From NCBI RefSeq assembly GCF_003046475.1, contig NZ_PZZZ01000009.1:62001-126000 (forward strand): 64,000 bases of DNA. The letters are read 5' to 3'. Made by a program: the position numbers and the translations under genes. Below are positions 28,228 to 39,070 of this stretch, in pieces (position 1 is the stretch's first letter; each line of letters begins with the position of its first letter). Under the pieces are notes generated by a model. It made no database searches and was not told the origin of the DNA. It saw only the letters and a list, made by a program, of their open reading frames with translations. Source of the DNA: Mycoplana dimorpha (GTDB lineage: Bacteria > Pseudomonadota > Alphaproteobacteria > Rhizobiales > Rhizobiaceae).

Positions 28228-28815
28228 TTAACCATGCGTAATCTTGGTGCCAAGGACGTTCAGGCATTCGCGCATGAAAGCGGCGAGGCCCGTCCATCCC
28301 TTGGCCGAAACCATGTTGCCGTCGACATAGGCCTCGGTCGGCTTGACATCGATGTATATGCCGCCGACCGCCGTCACCTCCGGTTCGCAGGCACCGAGCC
28401 CGGCGACCTTCTTTCCCTTCAGCACGCCCGGCACCGCCATCAGAATCTGCACGCCGTGGCAGATCGTGAAAATCGGCTTTCCGGTCTCGTGGAAATGCCT
28501 GACCATGTCCTGCACACGCTTGTCTGTACGGATATACTCGGGCCCACGACCGCCGGCGGCATAGACCGCGTCATACTCCTCGACGCGGACCTCGGAAAAC
28601 GTCTTGTTGATGTCTGCATAGTGGCCGAGCTTTTCGGTATAGGTCTGGTCGCCTTCGAAATCGTGCAGCGAGGTCTTGATGCGGTCGCCGGCCTTCTTGT
28701 CCGGGCAAACGACATGCACCGTATGGCCGACGGCCTCCATCCCCTGCTGGAAGACGTAGATTTCGTATTCCTCGGTGAATTCGCCGGTCAGCATGAGGAT
28801 CTTCTTGCCGCTCAT
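28228..28815 (-). CDS. DJ-1/PfpI-family protein
   Basis: The 195-residue protein has the class I glutamine-amidotransferase-like fold. It starts KKILMLTGEFTEEYEIYVFQQ with the conserved acidic residue in strand 1, has YDAVYAAGGRGPEYIR in the middle, and a nucleophile elbow IFTICHGVQILM with the cysteine. Family members act as glyoxalases, deglycases, chaperones or hydratases. I chose ATG 28815 because GAGGAGA is just upstream; the longer frame to 28872 lacks one. It is the last gene of the ribose-type transporter operon, so it may handle a reactive sugar or aldehyde product (inference). Confidence 0.85.
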   Translation of the reverse strand: MSGKKILMLTGEFTEEYEIYVFQQGMEAVGHTVHVVCPDKKAGDRIKTSLHDFEGDQTYTEKLGHYADINKTFSEVRVEEYDAVYAAGGRGPEYIRTDKRVQDMVRHFHETGKPIFTICHGVQILMAVPGVLKGKKVAGLGACEPEVTAVGGIYIDVKPTEAYVDGNMVSAKGWTGLAAFMRECLNVLGTKITHG

Positions 28816-28878
28816 GTCTTGTCTCCTCTGGTCATGGATGTCTGGTGGTGTCCGGCCGGAACCGGACACCATGGCGGA

Positions 28879-29847
28879 TCAGAATGGGGAATCGGGGAAG
28901 TAGAACTGATCGGCGTTGTCAGGCGTGATCAGCGGCGCGCCGAGCAGGAACGAGCCACGGACCGGCGCCTGGCCGTTGAACTGGGCTGCCGTCATGTAGA
29001 TCGCCGACTTGATCATCGACGGTGGATAGGGCGTGGAGATCGGCGTCCGCTCGTTCTTCTCCTTCACCATCTCGATGACCTGCTTCATGCCATTGCCGCC
29101 GAGGGCATACTTGATGTCCTTGCGGCCGGCATTGTCGACGGCCTCCAGCACGCCCAGCAGCATGTCGTCGTCATTGGCCCAGACGGCGTCGATCTTCGGA
29201 TACTTCGCCAGATAGTCCTGCATCAGCTTGAAGGCTTCGTCCTGGTTCCAGTTGGCGTACTGGATGTCGAGGATCTTGATGTTGGACCCGGCTATGACGT
29301 CGGAGAAGCCCTTGATGCGCTCGTCGTCGATCACCGTGGGAATGCCGCGCAGGACGACGATCTGACCTTCGCCACCAAGCTTGTCGACGAGCCAGTGCGC
29401 CGTATTGGCGCCGACCGCGATATTGTCGCCTGCCACATACAGATCCTGGACGTTGGGATCGGTCAGACCCCGGTCGACGACGGAGATGAATGTACCGTTT
29501 TGCTTGATCTGTTCGACCGGACCGCTCAGTTCCTCGGACGTGAAGGGCAGAATGACAAGCGCATCGAGCTTGCGGCTTGCCGAGAGGTCCTCGAGCGCAG
29601 AGACCTGAGCCGGTGCCGAGGAGGCCGTGGACAACACGACGTCGATGTTGGGGAATGCGGCCTCGATTTCCTTCTCGGCCTGCTCGGCATGATAGACGAC
29701 CCCTCCCGTCCATCCGTGCGTCGCGGCCGGGATCGAGACGGCGATCGTCACCTTCTTGTCTTCGGCCAGTGCGCTGCCGAACGGCAGTGCAAGGACAAGT
29801 GTGGCGGTCGATAACAACAGACCGGCTTTCTGTGTGATAGACTTCAT
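28879..29847 (-). CDS. Ribose-type sugar ABC transporter substrate-binding protein
   Basis: The 322-residue periplasmic protein starts with a signal peptide (KAGLLLSTATLVLALPFGSALA). The mature part has the RbsB-like two-lobe pattern: VTIAVSIPAATHGWTGGVVYHAEQAEKE-type opening, DALVILPFTSEEL, FISVVDRGL, and VWANDDDMLLGVLEAV. ATG 29847 follows an excellent AAAGGAGG site. It belongs to the operon GntR, ATPase, permease, binding protein, DJ-1, and its gene lies 29 bases after the permease. The ligand is a pentose, polyol or related compound by family, not proven here. Confidence 0.9.
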   Translation of the reverse strand: MKSITQKAGLLLSTATLVLALPFGSALAEDKKVTIAVSIPAATHGWTGGVVYHAEQAEKEIEAAFPNIDVVLSTASSAPAQVSALEDLSASRKLDALVILPFTSEELSGPVEQIKQNGTFISVVDRGLTDPNVQDLYVAGDNIAVGANTAHWLVDKLGGEGQIVVLRGIPTVIDDERIKGFSDVIAGSNIKILDIQYANWNQDEAFKLMQDYLAKYPKIDAVWANDDDMLLGVLEAVDNAGRKDIKYALGGNGMKQVIEMVKEKNERTPISTPYPPSMIKSAIYMTAAQFNGQAPVRGSFLLGAPLITPDNADQFYFPDSPF

Positions 29848-30837
29848 TTTCTCCTCCTTTGAAGTCAGTGCTGTTTTCAGCGGTTGGCGGTAAAGCGATG
29901 CGCCAGCATGGCGATGATGATGATGGCGCCCTGCACCGCGGCGACGAGGTATTCGGAGACCATGTCCGACAGGACCATGACGTTGGCGATGACCTCGAGG
30001 ATGAGTGCGCCGGCGACCGTGCCGCCGATGCGCCCGCGTCCGCCGCGCAGGAGGGTGCCGCCGATCACCACGGCGGTGATGACCTGCAATTCCCAAAGCT
30101 GTCCGGTCGTCGGGGTCGCCGCACCAAGCCGCGGAACGTAGCAGATGGCGGCGACGGCGACGCAGACGCCCTGGATGACGTAGGCCATGGTGCGGACGGC
30201 CGCGACGTTGACGCCCGAAAAGCGCGCGACCTCGACATTCGACCCGGCCGATGTCAGGCGCCGGCCGAATTTCGTCTTGTAGAGCAGGAAGGCGGCGAAC
30301 AGGACGACTAGCAAAGTGATCAGCACCGGATAGGGAATGCCGAACAGGCTGCCGAAATAAACCGGCCGGTATGCCTCGCGCAGGCTGCGGTCGATCGGCA
30401 GCGAGCCGCCATCCGTCATGAAGGTGATGAACGCGCGGAAGATCCCCATCGTGCCAAGTGTGACGATGAACGGCTCTATGCGGCCAAGCGTCACGATCAG
30501 CCCGTTGAAGAGGCCACAGAGCGCGCCGACGACGAGCGCGACGCACGCGCCCATCGGAATGGCCCATGCGCCGAAGTTTGGCGCCAGATGGTTCATCACC
30601 ATGATCATGATGCCGGTGACGAAGGCCATCATCGAGCCGACCGACAGGTCGAGGCCCCCCGATGAGATGACGAAGGTCGCGCCGACGGCGATGATCGCGA
30701 TGAAGGCACTCCGCGTGATCACGTTGATCAGGTTGGCCGATGAGACGAAATTGGAGTTCACCAGCGCGCCGAACAGCACGATCAGCGCGAGCGCGATAAA
30801 GGGCGCCAGGTCGGCCCAGCGGATGCGGACGGCGTCG

Positions 30838-32429
<1,592 letters not shown>

Positions 32430-32433
<4 letters not shown>

Positions 32434-33143
32434 TCGAACGCCGACAGAAGGCGATCGCGCGAGCGTTCGACGTGGATGCGCATGGCGTCATACGCCGCCT
32501 GCGGCTCGCCGGAACGGAACGCCGCCAGCAGGTTCTCGTGTTCCTCGAGGGCCTCCTGCGTCACGCGTGTATGGAACATCAGGCGGAAGATATGCAGATG
32601 CACATGCTGGTTCGACAGCGTGCTGCGGATGATCTCGTTTCCCGCGATCTTCAGAATGGCGTCATGGAACTGCGCGTCGGCGCGGGCAAAGCGGGAATAG
32701 CGGGTGTTGCGGTCGACCGGTGGATCGCCGTGCCCCATGTCGGCGGCTGAAGTCTCCAACTCCGCCAGCGCTTCCGGGGTCATGTTTATGACGGCAAGCC
32801 TGGCAGCCTCAGGTTCGACGAGCAGGCGGAAGGCATACAGATCCTCGAACTGCTTGCGCGTCCACTGAGGGGCGGCGCTATACCCTATGAGATGCTCCTT
32901 GCGAACGAGGCCTTCGCGCTCGAGCCGGCTGAGCGCCTCGCGGATCGGCGTCTGCGAAACCCCGAGCTCCCGGGCCAGGACATCGATGCGAATCCGGGCC
33001 CCGGGGGCGATATCGAGGGACATCAGCCGATGGTAGATGCCATCGTAGACGCCATCCACCACGCTCGTCGGGCGAAGGCTTGACGCTTTTGCTTCCCGCT
33101 CCGCTGCTTCTGCCACATTCATTCTCCGACTGGTCATTGACAT
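32430..33143 (-). CDS. GntR-family regulator, FadR subfamily (FCD domain)
   Basis: The 237-residue protein has an N-terminal winged helix (VYDGIYHRLMSLDIAPGARIRIDVLARELGVSQTPIREALSRLEREGLV) and an all-helical FCD ligand-binding domain whose metal-binding residues may include D and H in ARADAQFHDAILK and the HVHLH and HVERSR segments. It heads the transporter operon and is divergent from the dehydrogenase operon, with inverted ATCC/GGAT sites between. It therefore probably senses the transported compound or its product and controls both operons. Confidence 0.9.
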
Positions 33144-33186
33144 GCAATCTTTTGTTGCAAATAAGATATCCTATGTCAAATACAAT

Positions 33187-33210
33187 ATCGTATAGGATCC
33201 GATATAGGAT
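33187..33210. promoter_or_regulatory. Paired ATC-TATA-GAT operator-like sites
   Basis: ATCGTATAGGAT at 33187-33198 is a near-palindrome, and the overlapping ATCCGATATAGGAT at 33197-33210 is another. A related GATATCCTAT lies at about 33165. These sit between the divergent GntR gene and the Ldh2-type gene and match the inverted-repeat style of FadR-subfamily operators. The exact regulator contact is inference. Confidence 0.5.
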
Positions 33211-33216
33211 TTGTGA

Positions 33217-34220
33217 ATGAGGATCATGCCCGATCAACTCTGCAAACTTGCGACCGCGCTGCTCCAAAGCCGGGGGCACTGCAGGAGGCCGCCGCCCTTC
33301 AGGCTGACCTCCTGGTGGAGGCCGAGTTGCGCGGATTGCCGTCGCACGGGATGCAGCGGCTGCCTCTCTTGCTTTCACGCCTTGAGAAAGGGCTTGCCGA
33401 TGGGCGCACCCAGGGGGTCGCCACATGGTCGCGGCAGGCGTTTCTCGAGGTGGATGGCGAGCGCGGGCTCGGACCGGTCGTGATGATGAACGCCATGCGC
33501 CATCTCAAGCAGAACCTGCCCGAGACGGGGATCACTGTCGCGGCCATCCGCAACGCCAATCATATCGGCATGCTCGCCTATCATGCGGAGAAAGCCGCTC
33601 GCGACGGCCTGATCGCGATCGTCATGTCGACGAGCGAGGCGCTGGTCCATCCGTTCGGCGGCACCGAAGCGATGCTCGGCACGAACCCGGTCGCGATCGG
33701 CATACCCGCCGGCGACCGGCCCTTCGTGCTGGATCTCGCGACAAGCGTCGTCTCCATGGGCAAGATCAGGAACCATGCTCTGGGCGGCGTACCAATCCCG
33801 CTCGGCTGGGCGGTGGACGCGGAGGGGCACCCGACGCAGGACCCCGTGGCAGCGCAGGGCGGCGCCATCGCACCGTTCGGCGATGCCAAGGGATATGGCC
33901 TCGGCCTGGCCATCGAGCTCCTTGTCGCAGCCCTTGCCGGCTCCGCGGTTTCACCGGATGTGCAGGGCACGCTCGATGATTGTTATCCGGCCCATAAGGG
34001 CGATCTTGTCATTCTCATCGACCCCGCTTCCGGAGCAGGCGCTATTCCCGCGTTGATCCCCTATCTCGACAGACTGCGGCTGTCCCGCCCGCTCGACGCC
34101 GCCCGTCCGGTCGCCGTTCCGGGCGATGGCGCCCACGCCCGTCGCACTGCGGCGCTGCGGGAGGGAATCGCGCTGCCGCAACCGCTTTTCGAACAGCTTA
34201 TGGCCTTTAAGGCAGCCTGA
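33217..34220 (+). pseudogene. Ldh2-family malate/lactate/ureidoglycolate-type dehydrogenase, frameshifted near the start
   Basis: The N terminus reads MRIMPDQLCKLATALLQSRG in the frame starting at 33217. Family similarity then continues in a different frame as ALQEAAALQADLLVEAELRGLPSHGMQRL and onward to 34220. The switch occurs at the G-run 33272-33276: six Gs instead of five would join the frames perfectly. The rest has Ldh2 features (RGLPSHG, RNANHIGMLAYHAEKAA, MLGTNPVAIGIP, GDAKGYGLGLAIELL) and full length. It would be an NAD(P)-dependent 2-hydroxyacid dehydrogenase. It is a fresh pseudogene, a sequencing error, or a slippage site. Confidence 0.8.
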
Positions 34221-34240
34221 ACCACTGGAGGAGACACGGA

Positions 34241-35440
34241 ATGAGCCTATTCGGCATTTTAAGGGCGCCGCGCGAACTGCTCTTCGGAGCCGGTCAGCGC
34301 CACGCGCTCGGAACCGTCGCGGCCAAGCTCGGCCGGCGCGCACTGATCGTCACGGATGCGCGCCTTGCCGTCGACGCCGATTTTCGCGCTATGCTGGAGC
34401 AACTGGAGGCAGCGGACCTCGCTGTGATGGTGGACAGCTCCACCCAACCGGACGTTCCGGTCGGATCGGCGGTTTCGAGCGCCGAAAATGCCAGGAGGTT
34501 CCAACCGGATCTCGTGATCGGCATCGGTGGCGGCTCCTGCCTGGACATGGCGAAGTGTGTAGCACTTCTCCTTGCGCATGGTGGGCGGCCGCAGGATTAC
34601 TATGGCGAGCATGCCGTGCCGGGACCGGTTCTGCCGCTGATTGCAATCCCCACCACCGCCGGGACGGGTTCGGAGGTGACGCCCGTCGCCGTGCTGTCGG
34701 ACACCGAGCGCAGCCTGAAGGTCGGCATTTCCAGCCCCTATCTCATTCCGACCGTGTCGATCTGCGATCCCGAGCTCACGCTCTCCTGCCCGGCCGGGCT
34801 GACGGCGATTGCCGGCGCGGATGCGCTGACCCACGCCATCGAGGCCTTCACCGCGATCCGACGCGATCCTGTGCCGGGGATCGCCCAGCAACGCGTCTTC
34901 GTCGGCAAGAATGCGCTTTCCGATCATTTCGCGCTGAGCGCCATCGGTCTTCTCTGGCAGGGGCTTGAGGCAGCGTGCGCGGACGGCGCGGATCGGGCCG
35001 CCCGCGAGAAGGTCATGCTCGGCGCGACGCTTGCCGGCCTCGCCTTCGGGGTGGCTGGCACGGCTGCCGCCCACGCCATCCAATATCCCGTCGGCGCCCT
35101 CACCCACACCGCCCATGGCCTCGGCGTCGCCTGCCTCATGCCGTATGTTATGACCTGGAACGAGCCGGCTATAGGACCTGAGCTGGCCCAGATCGCCGCC
35201 GCCGCCGGACTGAACGGCCCGGCCGATGTCGTTCCCGCCCTCGCCGCGCTTTTCGCACGCATCGGCATCCCGGTGACATTGCGCGATCTCGGCCTGCCCG
35301 AAGATCGCATCGACTGGGTGGCCGAGCAGAGCTCCGGCATCACGCGCCTCATCCAGAACAATCCCCGCCCGCTGAACCCGCAGCAGATGCGCAACCTCGT
35401 CGCCGCCGCCCACCATGGCGACTGCGCCATCCTGCTTTGA
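34241..35440 (+). CDS. Iron-containing (type III) alcohol dehydrogenase
   Basis: The 399-residue protein has the Fe-ADH fold. The NAD-binding motif is VIGIGGGSCLDMAK, followed by IPTTAGTGSEVTPVAVL. Metal ligands appear in DALTHAIEAF (D and H) and in GALTHTAHGLGVACL (two His). These enzymes interconvert alcohols or hydroxy acids and aldehydes or ketones. GGAGGAG sits about 7 bases before ATG. It lies 20 bases after the Ldh2-type gene and 17 bases before the aldehyde dehydrogenase gene, so an alcohol-to-aldehyde-to-acid route is likely. Confidence 0.9.
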   Translation: MSLFGILRAPRELLFGAGQRHALGTVAAKLGRRALIVTDARLAVDADFRAMLEQLEAADLAVMVDSSTQPDVPVGSAVSSAENARRFQPDLVIGIGGGSCLDMAKCVALLLAHGGRPQDYYGEHAVPGPVLPLIAIPTTAGTGSEVTPVAVLSDTERSLKVGISSPYLIPTVSICDPELTLSCPAGLTAIAGADALTHAIEAFTAIRRDPVPGIAQQRVFVGKNALSDHFALSAIGLLWQGLEAACADGADRAAREKVMLGATLAGLAFGVAGTAAAHAIQYPVGALTHTAHGLGVACLMPYVMTWNEPAIGPELAQIAAAAGLNGPADVVPALAALFARIGIPVTLRDLGLPEDRIDWVAEQSSGITRLIQNNPRPLNPQQMRNLVAAAHHGDCAILL

Positions 35441-35457
35441 TCTGAAAGGACAGTTTT

Positions 35458-36921
35458 ATGACGTTCCAAGGCAAGATTTCCGGCTATGCCGATCCCGCAC
35501 TCCATGCCGACGGCCTCTATATCGGCGGCGTCTGGCACAAGGGGGACGGTATCCCGATTGTCGATCCCTCGACCGGACAGTTGCTCGCCGAGGTGGCCGA
35601 TGCTTCCATCAGCGACGCGCGGCGCGCCATCGATGCCGCCGATGCAGCCGCCGCCGGTTGGCGCGCCACCCCCGCCCGCCAGCGTGCGGAAATCCTGCGC
35701 CGCTGGTTCCAGTTGATGACCCAGCATGCCGAGGAACTGGCAACGCTGATCGCGCTCGAAAACGGCAAGGCGTTGCCCGACGCGCGCGGTGAAGTGGCCT
35801 ATGCGGCCGAGTTCTTCCGCTGGTATGCGGAGGAAGCCGTGCGCATACCGGGCGAGTATCGCCATACGCCGTCCGGCTCCCACAACATTCTCGTCGATCA
35901 CGAGCCGATCGGCATCGCGGTTCTGATCACGCCCTGGAATTTCCCCGCCGCGATGGCGACGCGCAAGATCGGGCCTGCCCTTGCCGCCGGCTGCACCGTC
36001 ATCCTCAAACCGGCTTCCGAGACGCCGCTCACCGCCTATGCCATGGCGCGCCTCGGGGAGGAGGCCGGCGTTCCGCCCGGCGTCGTCAACGTGCTGACCA
36101 CGACCAATCCCAGCGGCGTGACGAATGCCATGCTTGCCGATCCGCGCGTTCGCAAACTATCCTTCACCGGCTCCACCGGCGTTGGCCGCATCCTGTTGGC
36201 AGAAGCTGCCAAGTCTGTTGTCAGTTGCTCGATGGAACTGGGCGGCAACGCACCCTTCATCGTCTTCGACGACGCGGATCTTGAGGCCGCGCTCGACGGT
36301 GCAATGGTCGCCAAGATGCGCAATGCCGGGGAAGCCTGCACCGCCGCCAACCGCTTTTATGTACAGTCCGGGATTCACGACGCCTTTGTCGCAGGGCTGA
36401 CGGCCCGCATGGCGGCGCTGAAGATCGGCCCTGGTTATGATCCTGAAACCCAATGCGGCCCGATGATCACGACGAATGCCGTGCGCAAGATCGACCGGCT
36501 CGTCTCCGAGGCGGTGGCAGCCGGTGCCCGCATTACGACCGGCGGTAAGCCGCTTGCGGAAAACGGTTACTTCTATCCGCCGACCGTACTCGAGAACGTG
36601 CCGGTCGATGCGGCGATCGCCCGTGAGGAAATCTTCGGGCCGGTCGCCCCGGTCTACAGGTTCGAAAGCGACGACGAGGCGGTTCGCCTTGCCAACGACA
36701 CGGAGTATGGCTTGGCCGCCTATATCTATTCCGCCAACCTGAAGCGCGCGCTCCAGGTCGGCAAGCGTCTCGAAAGCGGCATGCTCGGCATCAATCGCGG
36801 GCTCATGTCTGATCCGGCCGCGCCGTTCGGGGGCGTCAAGCAGAGCGGTCTCGGCCGCGAGGGTGGCGTAAACGGTATCTTGGAATTCATGGAGGCAAAG
36901 TATTACGCGGTTGAATACTGA
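35458..36921 (+). CDS. NAD(P)-dependent aldehyde dehydrogenase (succinate-semialdehyde dehydrogenase-like)
   Basis: The 487-residue ALDH has the expected landmarks: ITPWNFPAAMATRKIGPALAAG with the cofactor-binding segment, KPASETPLTA, FTGSTGVGRIL, the general-base glutamate in MELGGNAPF, the catalytic cysteine in NAGEACTAANR, and EIFGPVAPV near the C terminus. It oxidises an aldehyde to a carboxylate in the cytoplasm. SSADH-type motifs (GEACTAANR) favour a semialdehyde, but ALDH substrates are hard to predict. It is in an operon with the Fe-ADH and the hydrolase. Confidence 0.92.
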   Translation: MTFQGKISGYADPALHADGLYIGGVWHKGDGIPIVDPSTGQLLAEVADASISDARRAIDAADAAAAGWRATPARQRAEILRRWFQLMTQHAEELATLIALENGKALPDARGEVAYAAEFFRWYAEEAVRIPGEYRHTPSGSHNILVDHEPIGIAVLITPWNFPAAMATRKIGPALAAGCTVILKPASETPLTAYAMARLGEEAGVPPGVVNVLTTTNPSGVTNAMLADPRVRKLSFTGSTGVGRILLAEAAKSVVSCSMELGGNAPFIVFDDADLEAALDGAMVAKMRNAGEACTAANRFYVQSGIHDAFVAGLTARMAALKIGPGYDPETQCGPMITTNAVRKIDRLVSEAVAAGARITTGGKPLAENGYFYPPTVLENVPVDAAIAREEIFGPVAPVYRFESDDEAVRLANDTEYGLAAYIYSANLKRALQVGKRLESGMLGINRGLMSDPAAPFGGVKQSGLGREGGVNGILEFMEAKYYAVEY

Positions 36922-36939
36922 CGCGGGGGGAACGGAAGG

Positions 36940-37779
36940 ATGACGTCACCGGACCTTTACCGAATTCGCGATTTCGTGCCCGATTTCGACGCGATTGCCG
37001 CCGAGTTCGCCGAGCGCAGCCGCGCGTTTTCGGCCCGCGCCAATGTGTTGTCCGACCTGCGATACGGTTCGCGGCCCCGGGAAGTGGTGGACGTCATCCT
37101 GCCGGAACGCCTGAAGGCCGGCGCACCACTGCATGTCTTCGTCCATGGTGGATACTGGCGCTCCGGTGAAAAGGCGAACTACCGCTTCGTCGCCGCTCCC
37201 GTGCTGGCGGTGGGCGGCGTCGCTGCTCTCGTGGAATACGACCACATGCCAGGTGAGCGGCTCGATGTGCTGGTCGGTCAGGTGCGGCGATCCGTGCTCT
37301 GGCTCCAGCAGCATGCCCGGGATTTCGGGGCGGATCCCGCACGACTGACCGTCAGCGGGCATTCCGCCGGCGCCCATCTTGCCTCCTTCCTCGCCGCCAG
37401 GGGTGTTTTGGAAAGGGAGGCTCCGCCACTGCCGGACTTGAAGGGCCTTCTGCTGCTCAGCGGCATCTATGACCTGTCGGAAATACCCGGCAGCTTCCTG
37501 CGCGACGAGGCGAGGATGACCCCGGCGGAGGCCGAGGCCTGGTCGCCGGTGACGGCGACCCAGCTCGATTGCCCGATGCGGGTCATGGCGCTCGGGGCCG
37601 ATGAAACAGCGCCGTTCCACAATCAGGCCGCCACCCTCCAGGCGATGCTGCGGAGCGGAAATCGACCCGCGAGCATCCTGAACGTGCCTGGCCGCAACCA
37701 CATGAGTGTCGTGCTCGACCTCGGCAATCCTGATTCCACGCTGGGCAAGCGTCTCGCTGACATGGTCGCGGAATCGTAG
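36940..37779 (+). CDS. Alpha/beta hydrolase, arylformamidase (KynB)-like
   Basis: The 279-residue protein has the oxyanion-hole motif HVFVHGGYWRSGEK and the nucleophile elbow SGHSAGAHLASF, both typical of kynurenine-formamidase-like hydrolases. A histidine in RNHMSVVLDL near residue 255 likely completes the triad, with aspartate upstream. It starts 18 bases after the aldehyde dehydrogenase stop and ends the plus-strand catabolic operon. It could open a lactone, ester or formamide in the same pathway; the substrate is unknown. Confidence 0.85.
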   Translation: MTSPDLYRIRDFVPDFDAIAAEFAERSRAFSARANVLSDLRYGSRPREVVDVILPERLKAGAPLHVFVHGGYWRSGEKANYRFVAAPVLAVGGVAALVEYDHMPGERLDVLVGQVRRSVLWLQQHARDFGADPARLTVSGHSAGAHLASFLAARGVLEREAPPLPDLKGLLLLSGIYDLSEIPGSFLRDEARMTPAEAEAWSPVTATQLDCPMRVMALGADETAPFHNQAATLQAMLRSGNRPASILNVPGRNHMSVVLDLGNPDSTLGKRLADMVAES

Positions 37780-37902
37780 GTAAAGCCCGTCGCGCGTCTT
37801 CATCTCCCTGGCGAAGAGGCTGCACGGTGAGAGCAAAGGCTGGGCTAAGCGCCGCTGGTGCGGGCGATCAGCGGCGGCGAGCGGCGTCGCTGCCATTTCA
37901 CA

Positions 37903-39039
37903 TCAAGCAGCAATCGAATGCGCCTGCGCCAAAGCATATTCGCCGGAGGGCTGCGGCCGTACCTCCTCCCATTCGTCCCAAAGTTTCATCACCAGATCAA
38001 GCTCGCCCAGCAACGTGTTCAGCTCGGTGAGTGAACCGGTCGAAACCATTCCCGCACGATGCAGGTCAAGGATGCGCGACAGGAGGTAATTGTGGGCATG
38101 AGCGAGCTCTTCCGGGATCGTCGGCCGGAGGACGGGCGCTGCCGGTCTCTTCGGTGTCCTCCAAAGCGACCGGCTCGCCAGCACGGCGCCTGCGACGACC
38201 AGGCAACCCGACCATAGGAGGTTCATCTCGAGCGCCGCTCCCGCAAGCAGTGCGACCAGCAGCGCGCCGATGAACGGCTCGACATAGGCGAAGGCTCCCA
38301 ATGCCTGGATGTCTCCCTTCTTGACCCCGTAATCCCAAAGGAAGATCGCCAGTCCCATCGGAAGCATGCCCAGGGCGGCCACAGCGAGCCACTCCTGGAG
38401 GGATGGCTGTGTCCATTCTTCCAGCCAAAGGTGTGCGAGGCCCGCCAGGATGGCGGAGGCGCCGTAGAAGGTTCCCATCACCGACGAAGGGACATCGGCA
38501 AAGCGTCTCGATACGAGGGAGTAGAGCCCCCAGAGCGCTGCCGCCACGCCGATCAGGCCGAGATAGAACACGGCGTGTCCTCCCGATTGGCCGGCCTCGC
38601 CGCCCTGTTCGACGAGAAGAAGGACGCCGCACAGCCCGATCACGGCGCCGACAACATGCCACCAGCGCAGTCGCTCGCCCGGCAGCAACGCCGATCCGAG
38701 CACGATCATGAGGGGCGTCGTGCCCTGGAGAAGGGCAGCGGGTGCCGGAGGCGCCTTCTGCGTCGCGTAGTATATGCAGGCGTGATAGCCGACCAGCGCC
38801 GCGACGGTCACCACCCAGACCAGCGCTGGCTGCCGGAATGCCGCCAGGGGATGCGTCCGCGTTGCCCAGCACACGAAGGGTGTCAGGCACGCGGCGAACA
38901 TGAAGGCAAGCGCCACCGTTTGCAGCGGAGGCAGCGCGGTGGTGAAGGTGATCAGGGTCGTTTCGGTTGCCCAAAGGACAACGCCCATCGCTCCCAGCAG
39001 AGACGCCAGAAGTTTTTTCGATCCCATGGCGCTGCTCAT
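37903..39039 (-). CDS. EamA/DMT-family transporter with long C-terminal tail
   Basis: The 378-residue protein has ten predicted membrane helices in two EamA repeats (GVVLWATETTLITFT, PAPAALLQGTTPLMIVLGSALL, then ALWGLYSLVSRRFAD, FAYVEPFIGALLVALLAGAAL). About 85 residues after the last helix are polar and helical, which is not standard for the family. ATG 39039 has GAGGG 8 bases upstream. It lies 31 bases after the decarboxylase gene in the same direction, so it may export a polyamine or amino-acid product. Direction and substrate are inference. Confidence 0.87.
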   Translation of the reverse strand: MSSAMGSKKLLASLLGAMGVVLWATETTLITFTTALPPLQTVALAFMFAACLTPFVCWATRTHPLAAFRQPALVWVVTVAALVGYHACIYYATQKAPPAPAALLQGTTPLMIVLGSALLPGERLRWWHVVGAVIGLCGVLLLVEQGGEAGQSGGHAVFYLGLIGVAAALWGLYSLVSRRFADVPSSVMGTFYGASAILAGLAHLWLEEWTQPSLQEWLAVAALGMLPMGLAIFLWDYGVKKGDIQALGAFAYVEPFIGALLVALLAGAALEMNLLWSGCLVVAGAVLASRSLWRTPKRPAAPVLRPTIPEELAHAHNYLLSRILDLHRAGMVSTGSLTELNTLLGELDLVMKLWDEWEEVRPQPSGEYALAQAHSIAA

Positions 39040-39070
39040 GACAGGTGCCCTCTGATGTCTGCCCCGGCAC

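Noticed and set aside
28234-29814. A 526-codon plus-strand frame over the DJ-1 and binding-protein genes
   Set aside because: It is antisense to two genes with strong motifs and good ribosome sites.
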